A stretch of DNA of 49,881 nt from Candidatus Thalassarchaeum sp. (lineage in GTDB: Archaea > Thermoplasmatota > Poseidoniia > Poseidoniales > Thalassarchaeaceae). This document shows, in pieces, positions 15,293 to 24,383 of the stretch. The stretch covers positions 1-49,881 of the forward strand of contig JASMMD010000006.1 in NCBI GenBank assembly GCA_030748335.1, written 5' to 3'. Both the position numbers and the translations under genes were made by a program. Under the pieces are notes generated by a model that searched no databases, had not been told where the DNA came from, and saw nothing but the letters and a program-made list of their open reading frames with translations. Within the stretch, counting starts at the first letter, position 1. Each line of letters starts with the position of its first letter.

Positions 15293-17223
15293 GCCTCAAG
15301 GTTACGACTGCGCACGTGCTCCAACCATGCCGACCAGTCCTCGTCGCAGCGCAGCGTATCCGGGTCCCCGACGACGATCAGCCCGCGCTTGGCGCGAGTC
15401 AGGGCAACATTGAGCCGACGCGAGTCCGAGAGGAAGCCGACGTTACCATCGCTGTTCGAGCGCACACACGAGAACAGTATGACCTCCTTCTCTCTGCCTT
15501 GGTATCCGTCAACCGTGTGGACCTCGACCGAATCGTACCGACCCGGCACGCTATCGCGAATCGCCCTGACCTGCCCGGCGTAGGGTGTGATGATTCCGAT
15601 ATCACGCTGCTCCAACTCACCTCCGTCCAACAGCCCCTCAAGCAAGCGAGCTACCCAAGCGGCTTCGGCGGGATTCTCCTTCGAGGTGCCGTCGGGGGAC
15701 CTCACCTCTCCGCCCTCTATCGGCAGGAACGCCATAGGACACTCCCAATCGGGCCACAGTAATCCGGCAGGGGTTTGCCTATCTGAGGCAGAGACCCCAT
15801 CCTCAAGCTTGCCTTCGTAGAACCTCTCGTTAGGGAACTCCGAGATTGCGGGATGCATCCTGTACTGCACGCGCAGCAGATAAGGCTCGATTCCGACCTC
15901 GACCATCCGCTCGAACAGGGAGCGCCCCAGCCCGCCGTTCTGCGCGCGCTGGGAGATGACGGTGGGCGGTAACTGCCGGTGATCGCCGACCAAGACGACC
16001 TGCCGCGCCCCCCTAACCAGCGGTACCAGCGCGGCAGGCTCGGTGGCCTGCGTGGCCTCGTCGATGAGGACGCGGGAGAACCTACGACCATCCAGCAGCT
16101 CGTGACCCGAGCCTATGCAGGTGCAGCACAGCACCTGAGCTCGGTCGAGAATGTCATCGCGCATCTGCGCCTCTATCTTGCGGACCTCCTTCCACCCTCT
16201 GCTGAGATCGCGGTGCGCTAGGCCCTTCTCCTTCCCCCTCATGCCCTTGACGCGCCGCGACAGTTTCTCGTTGGACTCCAGCCAGTGGTCGAGGTCGCGG
16301 CGCAGCGGGTGTTCCTCCATCCTAGCATCCATCGTCGCTTCGCGAAGACTCTCCCGGACCTTGACCGGCTGCCCGAGTCGGACCGCCCTGACGCCGAGCG
16401 ACAGCAGCCCCTCCAGCAGATTGTCCACGGCGACGTTGGAGTCGGCAACGGCCAACACGGTCCCAATGTCCTGCTTGGCCCAGTTATCCAGTATCCGGAC
16501 CGCGGTGTGTGTCTTGCCAGTCCCGGGCGGCCCCTGTATCAGCGTGAAACGGTTGTCCACGGCTGCTTTGGCGGCCTCTCTCTGCGCCTCGTTGAGGTCG
16601 GAGGCCAGATGGGCGGGGCGAGGTCGAGCTCCTCCAAGCTCGGGAGCCAGTGAGGCGGTGCCGACCGGGTCGTGGACCATGCCTAGGAGAAGGTCGCGCA
16701 ATGGAGCCCCACCGTCCTCTTCAAACACCGAGTTGAGGGCATCGCGCATCCTGTCGTGAGCAATCCTGTTCGCACCCCTGTCCATTCTCCAAGTGTCCTT
16801 CCGCAGATCGGTGGGGGCCTCGGGCAGGACGATTCGGATGAAGTGCCTAGAACGGTTACTCACTATCGCGTCCACAGGCTTCTCCGAGAGCGGGTTCCGG
16901 CGACTCAGCATCACGATGTCGCCCTGTCTGAATCGATGCATCCCGAAGGCCTGGCGGTCGCGCCGTTGCAGTTTGACGATACGCTGGCCGAATAGCCAAC
17001 CATCGGTCTTCGCCACTAGGTCGAACAAGGCTATGCCGTTCGCAGCTAGACGGCCGTCGGTCCACTCACGCAATCTCTTCTCAGTGATTGACAATTCATC
17101 ATCCAACTCCCACCTGATTAGATTCAGGTAGGCCTCGTGATGATCCTGACTGCGATTGAACCTCGCAGGAAGCTCCTCGGCCTCGTCTGTCACGGCCGGA
17201 CGGCGCACGCGCCATCCCATCAC
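15268..17223 (-). CDS. SF1B helicase, Upf1/IGHMBP2/DNA2-like
   Basis: Walker [99 protein letters not shown]. Confidence 0.95.
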   Translation of the reverse strand: MMGWRVRRPAVTDEAEELPARFNRSQDHHEAYLNLIRWELDDELSITEKRLREWTDGRLAANGIALFDLVAKTDGWLFGQRIVKLQRRDRQAFGMHRFRQGDIVMLSRRNPLSEKPVDAIVSNRSRHFIRIVLPEAPTDLRKDTWRMDRGANRIAHDRMRDALNSVFEEDGGAPLRDLLLGMVHDPVGTASLAPELGGARPRPAHLASDLNEAQREAAKAAVDNRFTLIQGPPGTGKTHTAVRILDNWAKQDIGTVLAVADSNVAVDNLLEGLLSLGVRAVRLGQPVKVRESLREATMDARMEEHPLRRDLDHWLESNEKLSRRVKGMRGKEKGLAHRDLSRGWKEVRKIEAQMRDDILDRAQVLCCTCIGSGHELLDGRRFSRVLIDEATQATEPAALVPLVRGARQVVLVGDHRQLPPTVISQRAQNGGLGRSLFERMVEVGIEPYLLRVQYRMHPAISEFPNERFYEGKLEDGVSASDRQTPAGLLWPDWECPMAFLPIEGGEVRSPDGTSKENPAEAAWVARLLEGLLDGGELEQRDIGIITPYAGQVRAIRDSVPGRYDSVEVHTVDGYQGREKEVILFSCVRSNSDGNVGFLSDSRRLNVALTRAKRGLIVVGDPDTLRCDEDWSAWLEHVRSRNLEAWHLLGMA

Positions 17224-17324
17224 GGTTCCCCAAATTCTCCATCGCCGTTGGAGACAGCGGGCAGCAACCCCGGGTGAATATTATACGGAGAGTTTCGGCG
17301 AGGTCGGCCATCGAGGGGGCCGGG

Positions 17325-18545
17325 ATGTTCGACCGATTCAAGTCGTGGCGGAAGCGAGAGGAGCAGGGCGTCGAGTGCCCACTCTGCCAAGAGCGCAACC
17401 ACGAGGACGCCGAGAACTGCTCGCGCTGCTCGTACCAACTGCAGAAGGCCTCGCATCAACAGGAAGCGTCAGTGGGTGAGAAGGTAGCCACGGACCTGTT
17501 CGACGAGTTGTTAGAAGAGATGGAGGAAGACGATGATGAGGAAACTATCGATTGGACCAACGCCGCCTTCACGATGGACGACGTCACCATAGACGTCAAG
17601 CAGTATGGCAAGGACGACGCGGTAGTCACCAAGCAGAAGCCCAGCTTTGCCTTCACCGCGGATCTCCCTGAGTCCAACGACGCCGAGGAAGAGGAGTACG
17701 AACTCAAGCCCGAGGACGCGCCGGAGTTCGTCACTAAGTTCGAGGTTCCAGAGACCGAGGAAGCGCCTCTCGAAGTCATTGAGGCCCAGCAGATAGAGCT
17801 AATCCAGCCGACTGCGGAGGCTCCCGAGGAGGTCGAAATCACCTCAGCTAGTGAGGTGCCTGAAACCAACGGCTCCGAGCCTCAGCCAGAGCCAGAGAGC
17901 GCGCCCGAACCCGAACCCGAGCCGGAGCCAGAGCCCGATTCGGAGCCGATGGAACCCGGCCTCTCCGACCTCACCGTGGACCAGTTGAAGACGGTGGCCA
18001 ACCAGCGGGGCCTCTCGGGCTACTCCAAGCTCAAGAAGGCGGAAATCATCACGCTGCTGGAGACCGAGCCCGAAGCAGAGGACGACCCCGAGCCCGAGGT
18101 CGAGATACCGCCGTCACCCACCGACCTGCCACCACCTCCTACCCCTCCGACGCCACCTCCGCCTCCGGAGGTAGAGGAAGATCAGGAGCCGATGCCGATC
18201 CCCCCTCCTCCCATCATTCCATCCATCCCCAAGATCCCGAAGCCGGCCAAGACCCCGAATTACTGGCCCTGGGCCCAGCAGGAAGAGTGGTCGGACCGCA
18301 AGGTCGCAGGGCAAGTCAAGGCGGCTATGGAGGCGGCCCGCTCGAGGGACATCGCTCAGGCGACGGTGCTGATCGACGAGGTTGGCCCCCATCTGGGAGA
18401 CCGTCCTAAGCTCATCTATCCGATAGGGGCCCTGCTGCAGAGGATAGGGCGAGGGAAAGCCGTTGACAAGCTGCTGGCTTCCGCTCTGAAGGCCCTGCCG
18501 AATGACTCCAACATCGCTACAGCCAAGGCGAAGCTTCGACCCTGA
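17325..18545 (+). CDS. Zinc-ribbon / acidic linker / SAP-domain protein with proline-rich segment
   Basis: CPLCQERNHEDAENCSRC; PEPEPEPEPEPDSEPMEPG; SAP-like LSDLTVDQLKTVANQRGLSGYSKLKKAEIITLLE; PPPPTPPTPPPPPE. Confidence 0.7.
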   Translation: MFDRFKSWRKREEQGVECPLCQERNHEDAENCSRCSYQLQKASHQQEASVGEKVATDLFDELLEEMEEDDDEETIDWTNAAFTMDDVTIDVKQYGKDDAVVTKQKPSFAFTADLPESNDAEEEEYELKPEDAPEFVTKFEVPETEEAPLEVIEAQQIELIQPTAEAPEEVEITSASEVPETNGSEPQPEPESAPEPEPEPEPEPDSEPMEPGLSDLTVDQLKTVANQRGLSGYSKLKKAEIITLLETEPEAEDDPEPEVEIPPSPTDLPPPPTPPTPPPPPEVEEDQEPMPIPPPPIIPSIPKIPKPAKTPNYWPWAQQEEWSDRKVAGQVKAAMEAARSRDIAQATVLIDEVGPHLGDRPKLIYPIGALLQRIGRGKAVDKLLASALKALPNDSNIATAKAKLRP

Positions 18546-18605
18546 TGGCCGTAGCCCTGATTGGTCATGACCCAGCCGCAGGGGTGTGCTTAGACGGGCG
18601 ACGAC

Positions 18606-18633
18606 GACCATAAGGGTCGACGATATTATGGTC
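18606..18633. promoter_or_regulatory. 8-bp inverted repeat GACCATAA-N12-TTATGGTC spanning the GNAT start codon
   Basis: Direct reading; right arm contains the ATG at 18628. Confidence 0.5.
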
Positions 18634-19170
18634 CTGAGACCGGCAACTAGCGAGCACCACTCTGACTTGCTAGAGGCCTTTGAGGAGACTTGGCCTGAGG
18701 TCAGCAGGGCGATGCCGTGGATTTATCCCGATCTCCCCTTCGACACGCAGATCGACGATTTCCTAGCTGAGACCGAGCGCATGGGCAGGGCCGGCCTGCT
18801 ACACCACTGGGTGATGGTGAGGCCATGGGACGGAGCCCTTCTCGGACTGATTGGCTTCGATCGGGTGACGCGCTCGGAGAAGGCCGCTTGGAATCTCGGC
18901 TACTGGGTTCGTAGTTCAGAGCAACAGCATGGTCTGGCGCGCCGGGCGATTGATGCTGTCCTAGGCTGGCTGGGCGAGGCCGAGGCGACCTCGGTTGAGC
19001 TAAAAGTCGACCCCCACAATCCAGCAGGACGGAGCACCGTGATGCGCACGGTGCGAGACTGGGGCGGTGAGAGGTGCGTGGACGGGGACTCTGCGATCAC
19101 CGTCGCTGGGGTCCGAACCCCCCACGAGTGTCACTTGGTAACAATCGGTCCGGGCCTAGGACCTGAGTAA
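18628..19170 (+). CDS. GNAT-family N-acetyltransferase (RimJ-like)
   Basis: MVLRPATSEHHSDLLEAFEETWPEV, GLIGFDRVTRSEKAAWNLGYWVRSSEQQHGLARRAIDAVLGW, VDPHNPAGRSTVMR. Confidence 0.88.
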   Translation: MVLRPATSEHHSDLLEAFEETWPEVSRAMPWIYPDLPFDTQIDDFLAETERMGRAGLLHHWVMVRPWDGALLGLIGFDRVTRSEKAAWNLGYWVRSSEQQHGLARRAIDAVLGWLGEAEATSVELKVDPHNPAGRSTVMRTVRDWGGERCVDGDSAITVAGVRTPHECHLVTIGPGLGPE

Positions 19171-19185
19171 GGCTCGAATCGGGTG

Positions 19186-19236
19186 CGACCCATTGAAAAC
19201 ACCCCCTTGGGTCGGAATTCTGCCCCAATGGGGCAG
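19186..19236 (+). promoter_or_regulatory. Two tandem stem-loops in aceE leader; second abuts the Shine-Dalgarno
   Basis: CGACCCA(19186-19192)/TGGGTCG(19208-19214) and CTGCCCC-AAT-GGGGCAG (19220-19236) followed by gagg...ATG at 19248. Confidence 0.55.
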
Positions 19237-19247
19237 GAGGAGCGAGA

Positions 19248-21908
19248 ATGCCGCCATCCGAACCCCGCCAGCGCCTTCCGGACATCGATCCGGAGGAGAC
19301 CGATGAGTGGATGGAGGCGCTACGCTCCGTCGTAGCCTCGCAGGGCGTCGAAAGGGCCCGCCTGCTCCTGCACGAACTGATGGCCGAGGCGAATGCCTTG
19401 TCCATCCCAATCCGACCGTCCTCGCAGACCCCCTACGTCAATTCCATCTCCCTTGAGCAGCAACCGCCCTACCCCGGTGACCTGCGATTGGAGGAAGCCA
19501 TACAGAATGCGGTACTATGGAACGCGGCGGTCACGGTGTCCGACGCCAACCGACGCCTCGATGGCATTGGCGGACACATCTCCTCCTACGCCTCTAGCTC
19601 GACGCTCTATGAGGTCGGCTTCAATCACGTCTTCAGGGGCAAACAGCACAACGGTATCGGCGATGCGATCTATGTTCAGGGCCACGCCAGCCCCGGCATC
19701 TACGCCCGGGCCTTCCTAGATGGTAGGCTGAGCGAGGAGCAGCTGCGCAACTTCAGGCAGGAGGCCTATGGGGCCGGCTTGTCCTCCTACCCCCATCCGA
19801 GGTTGATGCCCGAGTTCTGGGAGTATCCGACCGTCTCGATGGGCCTCGGACCACTGGCCGCGGTGATGCACGCGAGGTTCTGGAAGTATCTGCAGCAGCG
19901 CGGACTCGCTGACACGTCGGAGAGCCGAGTCTTCGCCTTCCTCGGTGACGGCGAGATGGACGAGCCCGAATCCATCGCTTCGATCGCGGTTGCTGGCCGC
20001 GAGCAACTCGACAACCTAGTGATCGTCGTGAACTGCAACCTGCAGAGACTCGACGGTCCGGTGAGGGGTAACGCGAAGATTATCCAGGAGCTCGAGGGTC
20101 TCTACCGGGGTGCCGGGTGGACCGTCATCAAGGTGCTCTGGGGGTCGGGTTGGGACCGAGTCCTACAGAACGACACTGGAGGGGAGCTGTTGGCCCGCTT
20201 CGAGCAGATAGCAGACGGCGACTGGCAGCGGATGAGCACCCTGACCCCAGCCGAGTTCCGCTCCGAGCTGTTCGCAGGAAGCTCCGCCCTTGAGGCACTG
20301 GGCACCTCACTATCCGACGAGGACATCGCCGACCTCACCCGCGGCGGCCATGACCCACTCAAGGTCTACGCCGCCTACGAGGCCGCCCTAGCAGCAGACG
20401 GACCTGCGGTGATACTCGCTCACACCGTGAAGGGATGGGGAATCGACTCGTTCGAAGGCCGGAACTCGACCCACCAGAAGAAGAAGATGGAACTCGACGA
20501 CCTAATCGCCTACAGGGACGCACTCGGCCTTTCCATAGCCGACTCCGACCTCGAGGACAGCCCGTTCTACAGCCTCGACGATGAGTCGGATGAGGCCGAG
20601 TACATGATGCAGAGGTTGTCCGCGATGGGCGGTCCACTACCGTCGCGAAATCCCACAGCCATCGAATTGGAGCTCCCGGGCGAGGAGGCCTACGCATCCT
20701 TTGACGAGGGCACTCCAGAGGGCCAGGAGGTATCCACCACGATGGCGTTCGTCAGACTGCTGCGCAACCTGATGAAGTCCAATATCGGTGAGAGGATCGT
20801 GCCTATCATACCAGACGAGGGCAGGACATTCGGGATGGATCCGCTGTTCAGCGAGTTCGGCATCTTCGCTTCGCAAGGGCAGAGGTATACTCCAGTAGAC
20901 CACGCTATGCTGCTGAATTACAAGGAGTCGGAGTCGGGGCAGGTGCTGCAGGAGGGAATCTCCGAGGCCGGAGCGATAGCATCGTGGATAGCCAGCGCGA
21001 CGTCCTACTCTCATGCCCAGTCTCCCACCCTTCCGTTCTACACCTTCTACTCGATGTTCGGCTTCCAGCGCGTAGGCGACCAGGTCTGGAGCGCCGCCGA
21101 CGCGCGTGCGCGTGGTTTCCTGATGGGAGCTACCGCCGGTCGCACTACGCTCAACGGCGAGGGTCTGCAGCACCAAGACGGCCACAGCCTACTGATGGCT
21201 TCGACGGTGCCGTACTGCAGAGCATGGGACCCGGCCTATGCCTACGAGGTCGCAACCATCATCCGACACGGCATCGACGAGATGTGGGGCCAGAATCTCG
21301 ATGTCTTCCACTATGTGATGCTGTACAACGAGAACCAGCAGCAGATGCCCAAGCCCGAGGGCGCAGATGAGGGAATAGTGCGCGGTGCGTACCTTCTCGA
21401 CGAGGCCAAGCGTAAGGGCGCGAAAGTACGTCTGCTCGGCTCGGGACCAATCCTGCAGTACGTCAGCGAGGCAGCTGGAATTCTGAGCGAGGAGTTCGGA
21501 GTCTCCCCGGAGGTCTGGTCAGTCACATCCTACGGGGAGATGCGCCGAGACGGCCTAGCAGCAGAGCGTCACGCCCGATTACACCCTCAGGACGCCCAGA
21601 CGCCATACGCAGCGCAGTGCTTCGGCGATGACATGCCCACTGTGGCATCCTCAGACCACATCGCAGCCATCCCAGAGATGATCCAGCGCTGGGTCGGCGG
21701 TCGCTACGTGGTACTCGGAACCGATGGCTTCGGTCGTTCCGACTCTCGCGATGCACTGCGCTCGTTCTTCGAGATAGACACCAACAGCATCGTGCTGGCT
21801 GCACTTTCGGCCCTAGAGCAGGATGGCGCTATGCCGGCTGGCACAGTGGATGATGCGGCAGCCAAGTTAGGTGTCGAGCGCGAGAGATACGACAAGACGA
21901 GCGAATAG
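19248..21908 (+). CDS. aceE: Pyruvate dehydrogenase E1 component, homodimeric AceE type
   Basis: ALSIPIRPSSQTPYVNSISLEQQPPYPGD, GGHISSYASSSTLYEVGFNHVFRG, FAFLGDGEMDEPESIASIAVAGREQLDNLVIVVNCNLQRLDGPVRGN, RTFGMDPLFSEFGIFA. Confidence 0.95.
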   Translation: MPPSEPRQRLPDIDPEETDEWMEALRSVVASQGVERARLLLHELMAEANALSIPIRPSSQTPYVNSISLEQQPPYPGDLRLEEAIQNAVLWNAAVTVSDANRRLDGIGGHISSYASSSTLYEVGFNHVFRGKQHNGIGDAIYVQGHASPGIYARAFLDGRLSEEQLRNFRQEAYGAGLSSYPHPRLMPEFWEYPTVSMGLGPLAAVMHARFWKYLQQRGLADTSESRVFAFLGDGEMDEPESIASIAVAGREQLDNLVIVVNCNLQRLDGPVRGNAKIIQELEGLYRGAGWTVIKVLWGSGWDRVLQNDTGGELLARFEQIADGDWQRMSTLTPAEFRSELFAGSSALEALGTSLSDEDIADLTRGGHDPLKVYAAYEAALAADGPAVILAHTVKGWGIDSFEGRNSTHQKKKMELDDLIAYRDALGLSIADSDLEDSPFYSLDDESDEAEYMMQRLSAMGGPLPSRNPTAIELELPGEEAYASFDEGTPEGQEVSTTMAFVRLLRNLMKSNIGERIVPIIPDEGRTFGMDPLFSEFGIFASQGQRYTPVDHAMLLNYKESESGQVLQEGISEAGAIASWIASATSYSHAQSPTLPFYTFYSMFGFQRVGDQVWSAADARARGFLMGATAGRTTLNGEGLQHQDGHSLLMASTVPYCRAWDPAYAYEVATIIRHGIDEMWGQNLDVFHYVMLYNENQQQMPKPEGADEGIVRGAYLLDEAKRKGAKVRLLGSGPILQYVSEAAGILSEEFGVSPEVWSVTSYGEMRRDGLAAERHARLHPQDAQTPYAAQCFGDDMPTVASSDHIAAIPEMIQRWVGGRYVVLGTDGFGRSDSRDALRSFFEIDTNSIVLAALSALEQDGAMPAGTVDDAAAKLGVERERYDKTSE

Positions 21909-21910
21909 AC

Positions 21911-22306
21911 TCACTTCCCCTCCTCTCCCTCTTCCCACCAGGAACCATCTTTCTCTAACTCGAGAACACCATCTTCTGACGAGGGGACACTCGCTTCTTC
22001 CTCGTCTGTATCCTCATCCATGTCCTGCCCTGCAGCAGCCCACTCTTCTTCGGATATCTCGCCGTCCCCATCTGTATCCAATACTACTGCCTTTCCGAGT
22101 TTCTTCCTTCTAAGTAATTCAAATACCACACCCAAAACAAGAAGAAGCAAACAGACTGAGGATGTTAGCATACCTTCTGCCGTAATTCTAGAGTACCCCA
22201 TGGACATTAGAACTGCTACGCCTATCTCGAATAAGATGGAAAAAACAATCCATGCACATATTTCTAAGAGAGCCTCGAAGCAGACATCTTCGGACATACT
22301 AATCAT
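21911..22306 (-). CDS. Small two-TM membrane protein with canonical EF-hand loop and acidic tail
   Basis: Hydrophobic segments CAWIVFSILFEIGVAVLM and TSSVCLLLLVLGVVFELL; loop DTDGDGEISEEE. Confidence 0.65.
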   Translation of the reverse strand: MISMSEDVCFEALLEICAWIVFSILFEIGVAVLMSMGYSRITAEGMLTSSVCLLLLVLGVVFELLRRKKLGKAVVLDTDGDGEISEEEWAAAGQDMDEDTDEEEASVPSSEDGVLELEKDGSWWEEGEEGK

Positions 22307-22309
22307 ACT

Positions 22310-22459
22310 CTATTCATCGGGGTATCGGACGGGAATCCCGGTCAACTCAGACAGCCTCTCCGCGAAAGGAAACCACTCTCCCTCCTCCACCTGGATGTGG
22401 GCAATGACCTCTCCCTCATGATCGAGAATCTGCACGATGTACTCCCAGTGTCCACTCAT
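22310..22459 (-). CDS. Small ORF (49 aa) hypothetical protein MSGHWEYIVQILDHEGEVIAHIQVEEGEWFPFAERLSELTGIPVRYPDE
   Basis: Clean ATG-TAG reading frame between two same-strand genes, below the track length cutoff; translated by hand. Confidence 0.45.
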   Translation of the reverse strand: MSGHWEYIVQILDHEGEVIAHIQVEEGEWFPFAERLSELTGIPVRYPDE

Positions 22460-22470
22460 CTCAATCACCT

Positions 22471-23484
22471 CTAATCATCATTGTCCTCATGCCAAATCCT
22501 CTCCAAACCAATCGCTGAAATCGATGACTTCGAGACCTCCTTGTAGGTGAGCGAATCAATTCTCATCGATGCCAATCTCCTGAGTACCAGTTTGTCATCG
22601 TGTACGGTCACCGAGGTCCATGCACTGCTTCTGGTCAGGAATAAGTAACCAACAAATATCAAAGAACTGAATACGATAACGGAAAAGAATCCGGAGCCGA
22701 CCCAAAACATGAGATCTCCCCCGAAGCCCCCTTCCGGGGGAGTCAACAACCCCCCTGCGACGAAAATGCTGAAGACGACGAAAGCCAGAGTCATATGCAG
22801 CATCTTGGAATTGCCCTTGAGGCGTATGTGTCCACCGACCACCGACTCATCAATCTGGGCGTCAGGGTCCCTAGTGGCCATCCGCATGTCCATCCTTTCT
22901 TCGGGCTCCGAGTCGTGTTCGACCTTCTCCTCCCACCACGTCTCACTATCTTCGGATATCCCCCTCCTCCTTTCGTCGACTATCTCGATTCCGATGGCAT
23001 CCGATAAGGACTCAGCAAAGGCTCGGGTTCTGCTGTAGCCCCAACTGTGATGCCACAATGTCTCCTTCCAATCAGGACCCTCAAACCTAATCGTGAAATT
23101 ATCATCTCCCGATTCCATAATCTTCAGTACAGCCCCTCCTCCAAGGTCTCTGTCCCATCTGACTTTAGTCTGAGAGCCTCTAATTTTCTTCAGCATAAAT
23201 CTCTTGTCTGCAAGATTAATCTCCCACCTCCAAACCACTCCTGAATTCCATATTGATTTCAGACCAAATCCAGTGAGTATCGCACAGATCAGCCCAAAAA
23301 TCAAAATGAAAATTACCAAGAAAGGATCTTCGGAGAGATAACTTTGGAATTCAAGCACGGGTGACCCAATGATCCCGGCGAAAATGACCAGAATTACTCC
23401 AACGAATAGTCCTCCTGGCTCACTTTCCATGAAAACTGTGTCATCTTCGGACTCCCAGTTCTCTGGCAGGTCTATTTTGGCCAC
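22471..23484 (-). CDS. Multi-TM hypothetical membrane protein
   Basis: TM-like GGLFVGVILVIFAGIIGSPVLEF, PFLVIFILIFGLICAILTGFG, MLHMTLAFVVFSIFVAGGLL, VGSGFFSVIVFSSLIFVGYLFL. Confidence 0.65.
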   Translation of the reverse strand: MAKIDLPENWESEDDTVFMESEPGGLFVGVILVIFAGIIGSPVLEFQSYLSEDPFLVIFILIFGLICAILTGFGLKSIWNSGVVWRWEINLADKRFMLKKIRGSQTKVRWDRDLGGGAVLKIMESGDDNFTIRFEGPDWKETLWHHSWGYSRTRAFAESLSDAIGIEIVDERRRGISEDSETWWEEKVEHDSEPEERMDMRMATRDPDAQIDESVVGGHIRLKGNSKMLHMTLAFVVFSIFVAGGLLTPPEGGFGGDLMFWVGSGFFSVIVFSSLIFVGYLFLTRSSAWTSVTVHDDKLVLRRLASMRIDSLTYKEVSKSSISAIGLERIWHEDNDD

Positions 23485-23531
23485 ACTGCTTGACTATCTC
23501 CAAATGGTATAACCAATTTCCCGGCATCCAC

Positions 23532-24266
23532 CTATTCAGGCATTGTGATGTGGGCTAGGAAGTAGTTGTGCTGCAAAGCATCCCCCAGACTAATCCAATC
23601 TGGAACCTCGCCCCGGAAGTTGTCGTATCTGTGTCCGGGAATCAATCGCCAGTCAGCTGGAAGGCCACTCAGTAATTCCTTCGCTCTCACAAGACTCCTC
23701 TGCTGCGCGCTCGGGTCTCCCCCCGGGAGATCGACCCTACCTGCACTCCTGACGAACAGAAGGTCTCCCGCGTGATACACCCCGTGCCCGTGGAAGGTGA
23801 CGTGCCCGGGTGCATGACCGGGTGAATGGGTCACGACTAGGTTGATTGAGCCGGCAGACCACTCCACGCACTCATCAGGCTCATTTTCCCAAGTGTTGGT
23901 GAAGTCGACCTTCCTGAACACCACGTTGCCCAGAAGGCTCGGAACCCTGGCGTCCTCGTGCCCCCAGACCTCCAAGTCGGGGAATCGCTTCATCATCCCA
24001 GGATAACCTGCGGCATGGTCGCGGTGGGTATGGGTGTACAGTAGGTGGGTCGGCTCCAATCCCTCTTTCTCGAGGGCCTCGGTCCACAACTTTGCATTGA
24101 ACGGGTCGATTATCGCGACCACTCCGTTGTCCCTGTCGATGAATGCCGTGTTCATGTTCATCAGACTCCCCATCTGAGTCACCCAGACCTCAATCCCGTC
24201 CTCCCAGACGGAGACGTGGAACTCGCCGTCACTCAGCACAATCACTCGCAGCGGCAACCGCCGCAT
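23532..24266 (-). CDS. Metallo-beta-lactamase fold hydrolase (glyoxalase II-like)
   Basis: HTHRDHAAG metal motif, VVTHSPGHAPGHVTFHGHGVYHAGDLLF, LIPGHRYDNFRGEV. Confidence 0.9.
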   Translation of the reverse strand: MRRLPLRVIVLSDGEFHVSVWEDGIEVWVTQMGSLMNMNTAFIDRDNGVVAIIDPFNAKLWTEALEKEGLEPTHLLYTHTHRDHAAGYPGMMKRFPDLEVWGHEDARVPSLLGNVVFRKVDFTNTWENEPDECVEWSAGSINLVVTHSPGHAPGHVTFHGHGVYHAGDLLFVRSAGRVDLPGGDPSAQQRSLVRAKELLSGLPADWRLIPGHRYDNFRGEVPDWISLGDALQHNYFLAHITMPE

Positions 24267-24383
24267 AGGTGTGGCGGCGGCGTTGTCTCGGGGCAGTCTT
24301 CAAAGCGTGGCCTCCGAGTCGCGGCACGTGGCACGAATGCCCTCCACACACACCCTGCTAGGCGGGCCCGCGCCCGGTCTGCT

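Noticed and set aside
17880-17945. Short tandem CCCGAA/GAGCCG repeat as mobile or CRISPR-like repeat
   Set aside because: In-frame codons for the PEPEPEPEP tract of a CDS
19170-19215. ggctcgaatcgggtgcgaccc as a tRNA fragment
   Set aside because: No cloverleaf can be drawn; better explained by the aceE leader hairpins
22727-22741. Hairpin CCCCCTTCCGGGGG as terminator
   Set aside because: Inside the coding frame of the multi-TM protein (LTPPEGGFGG), with no gene end nearby
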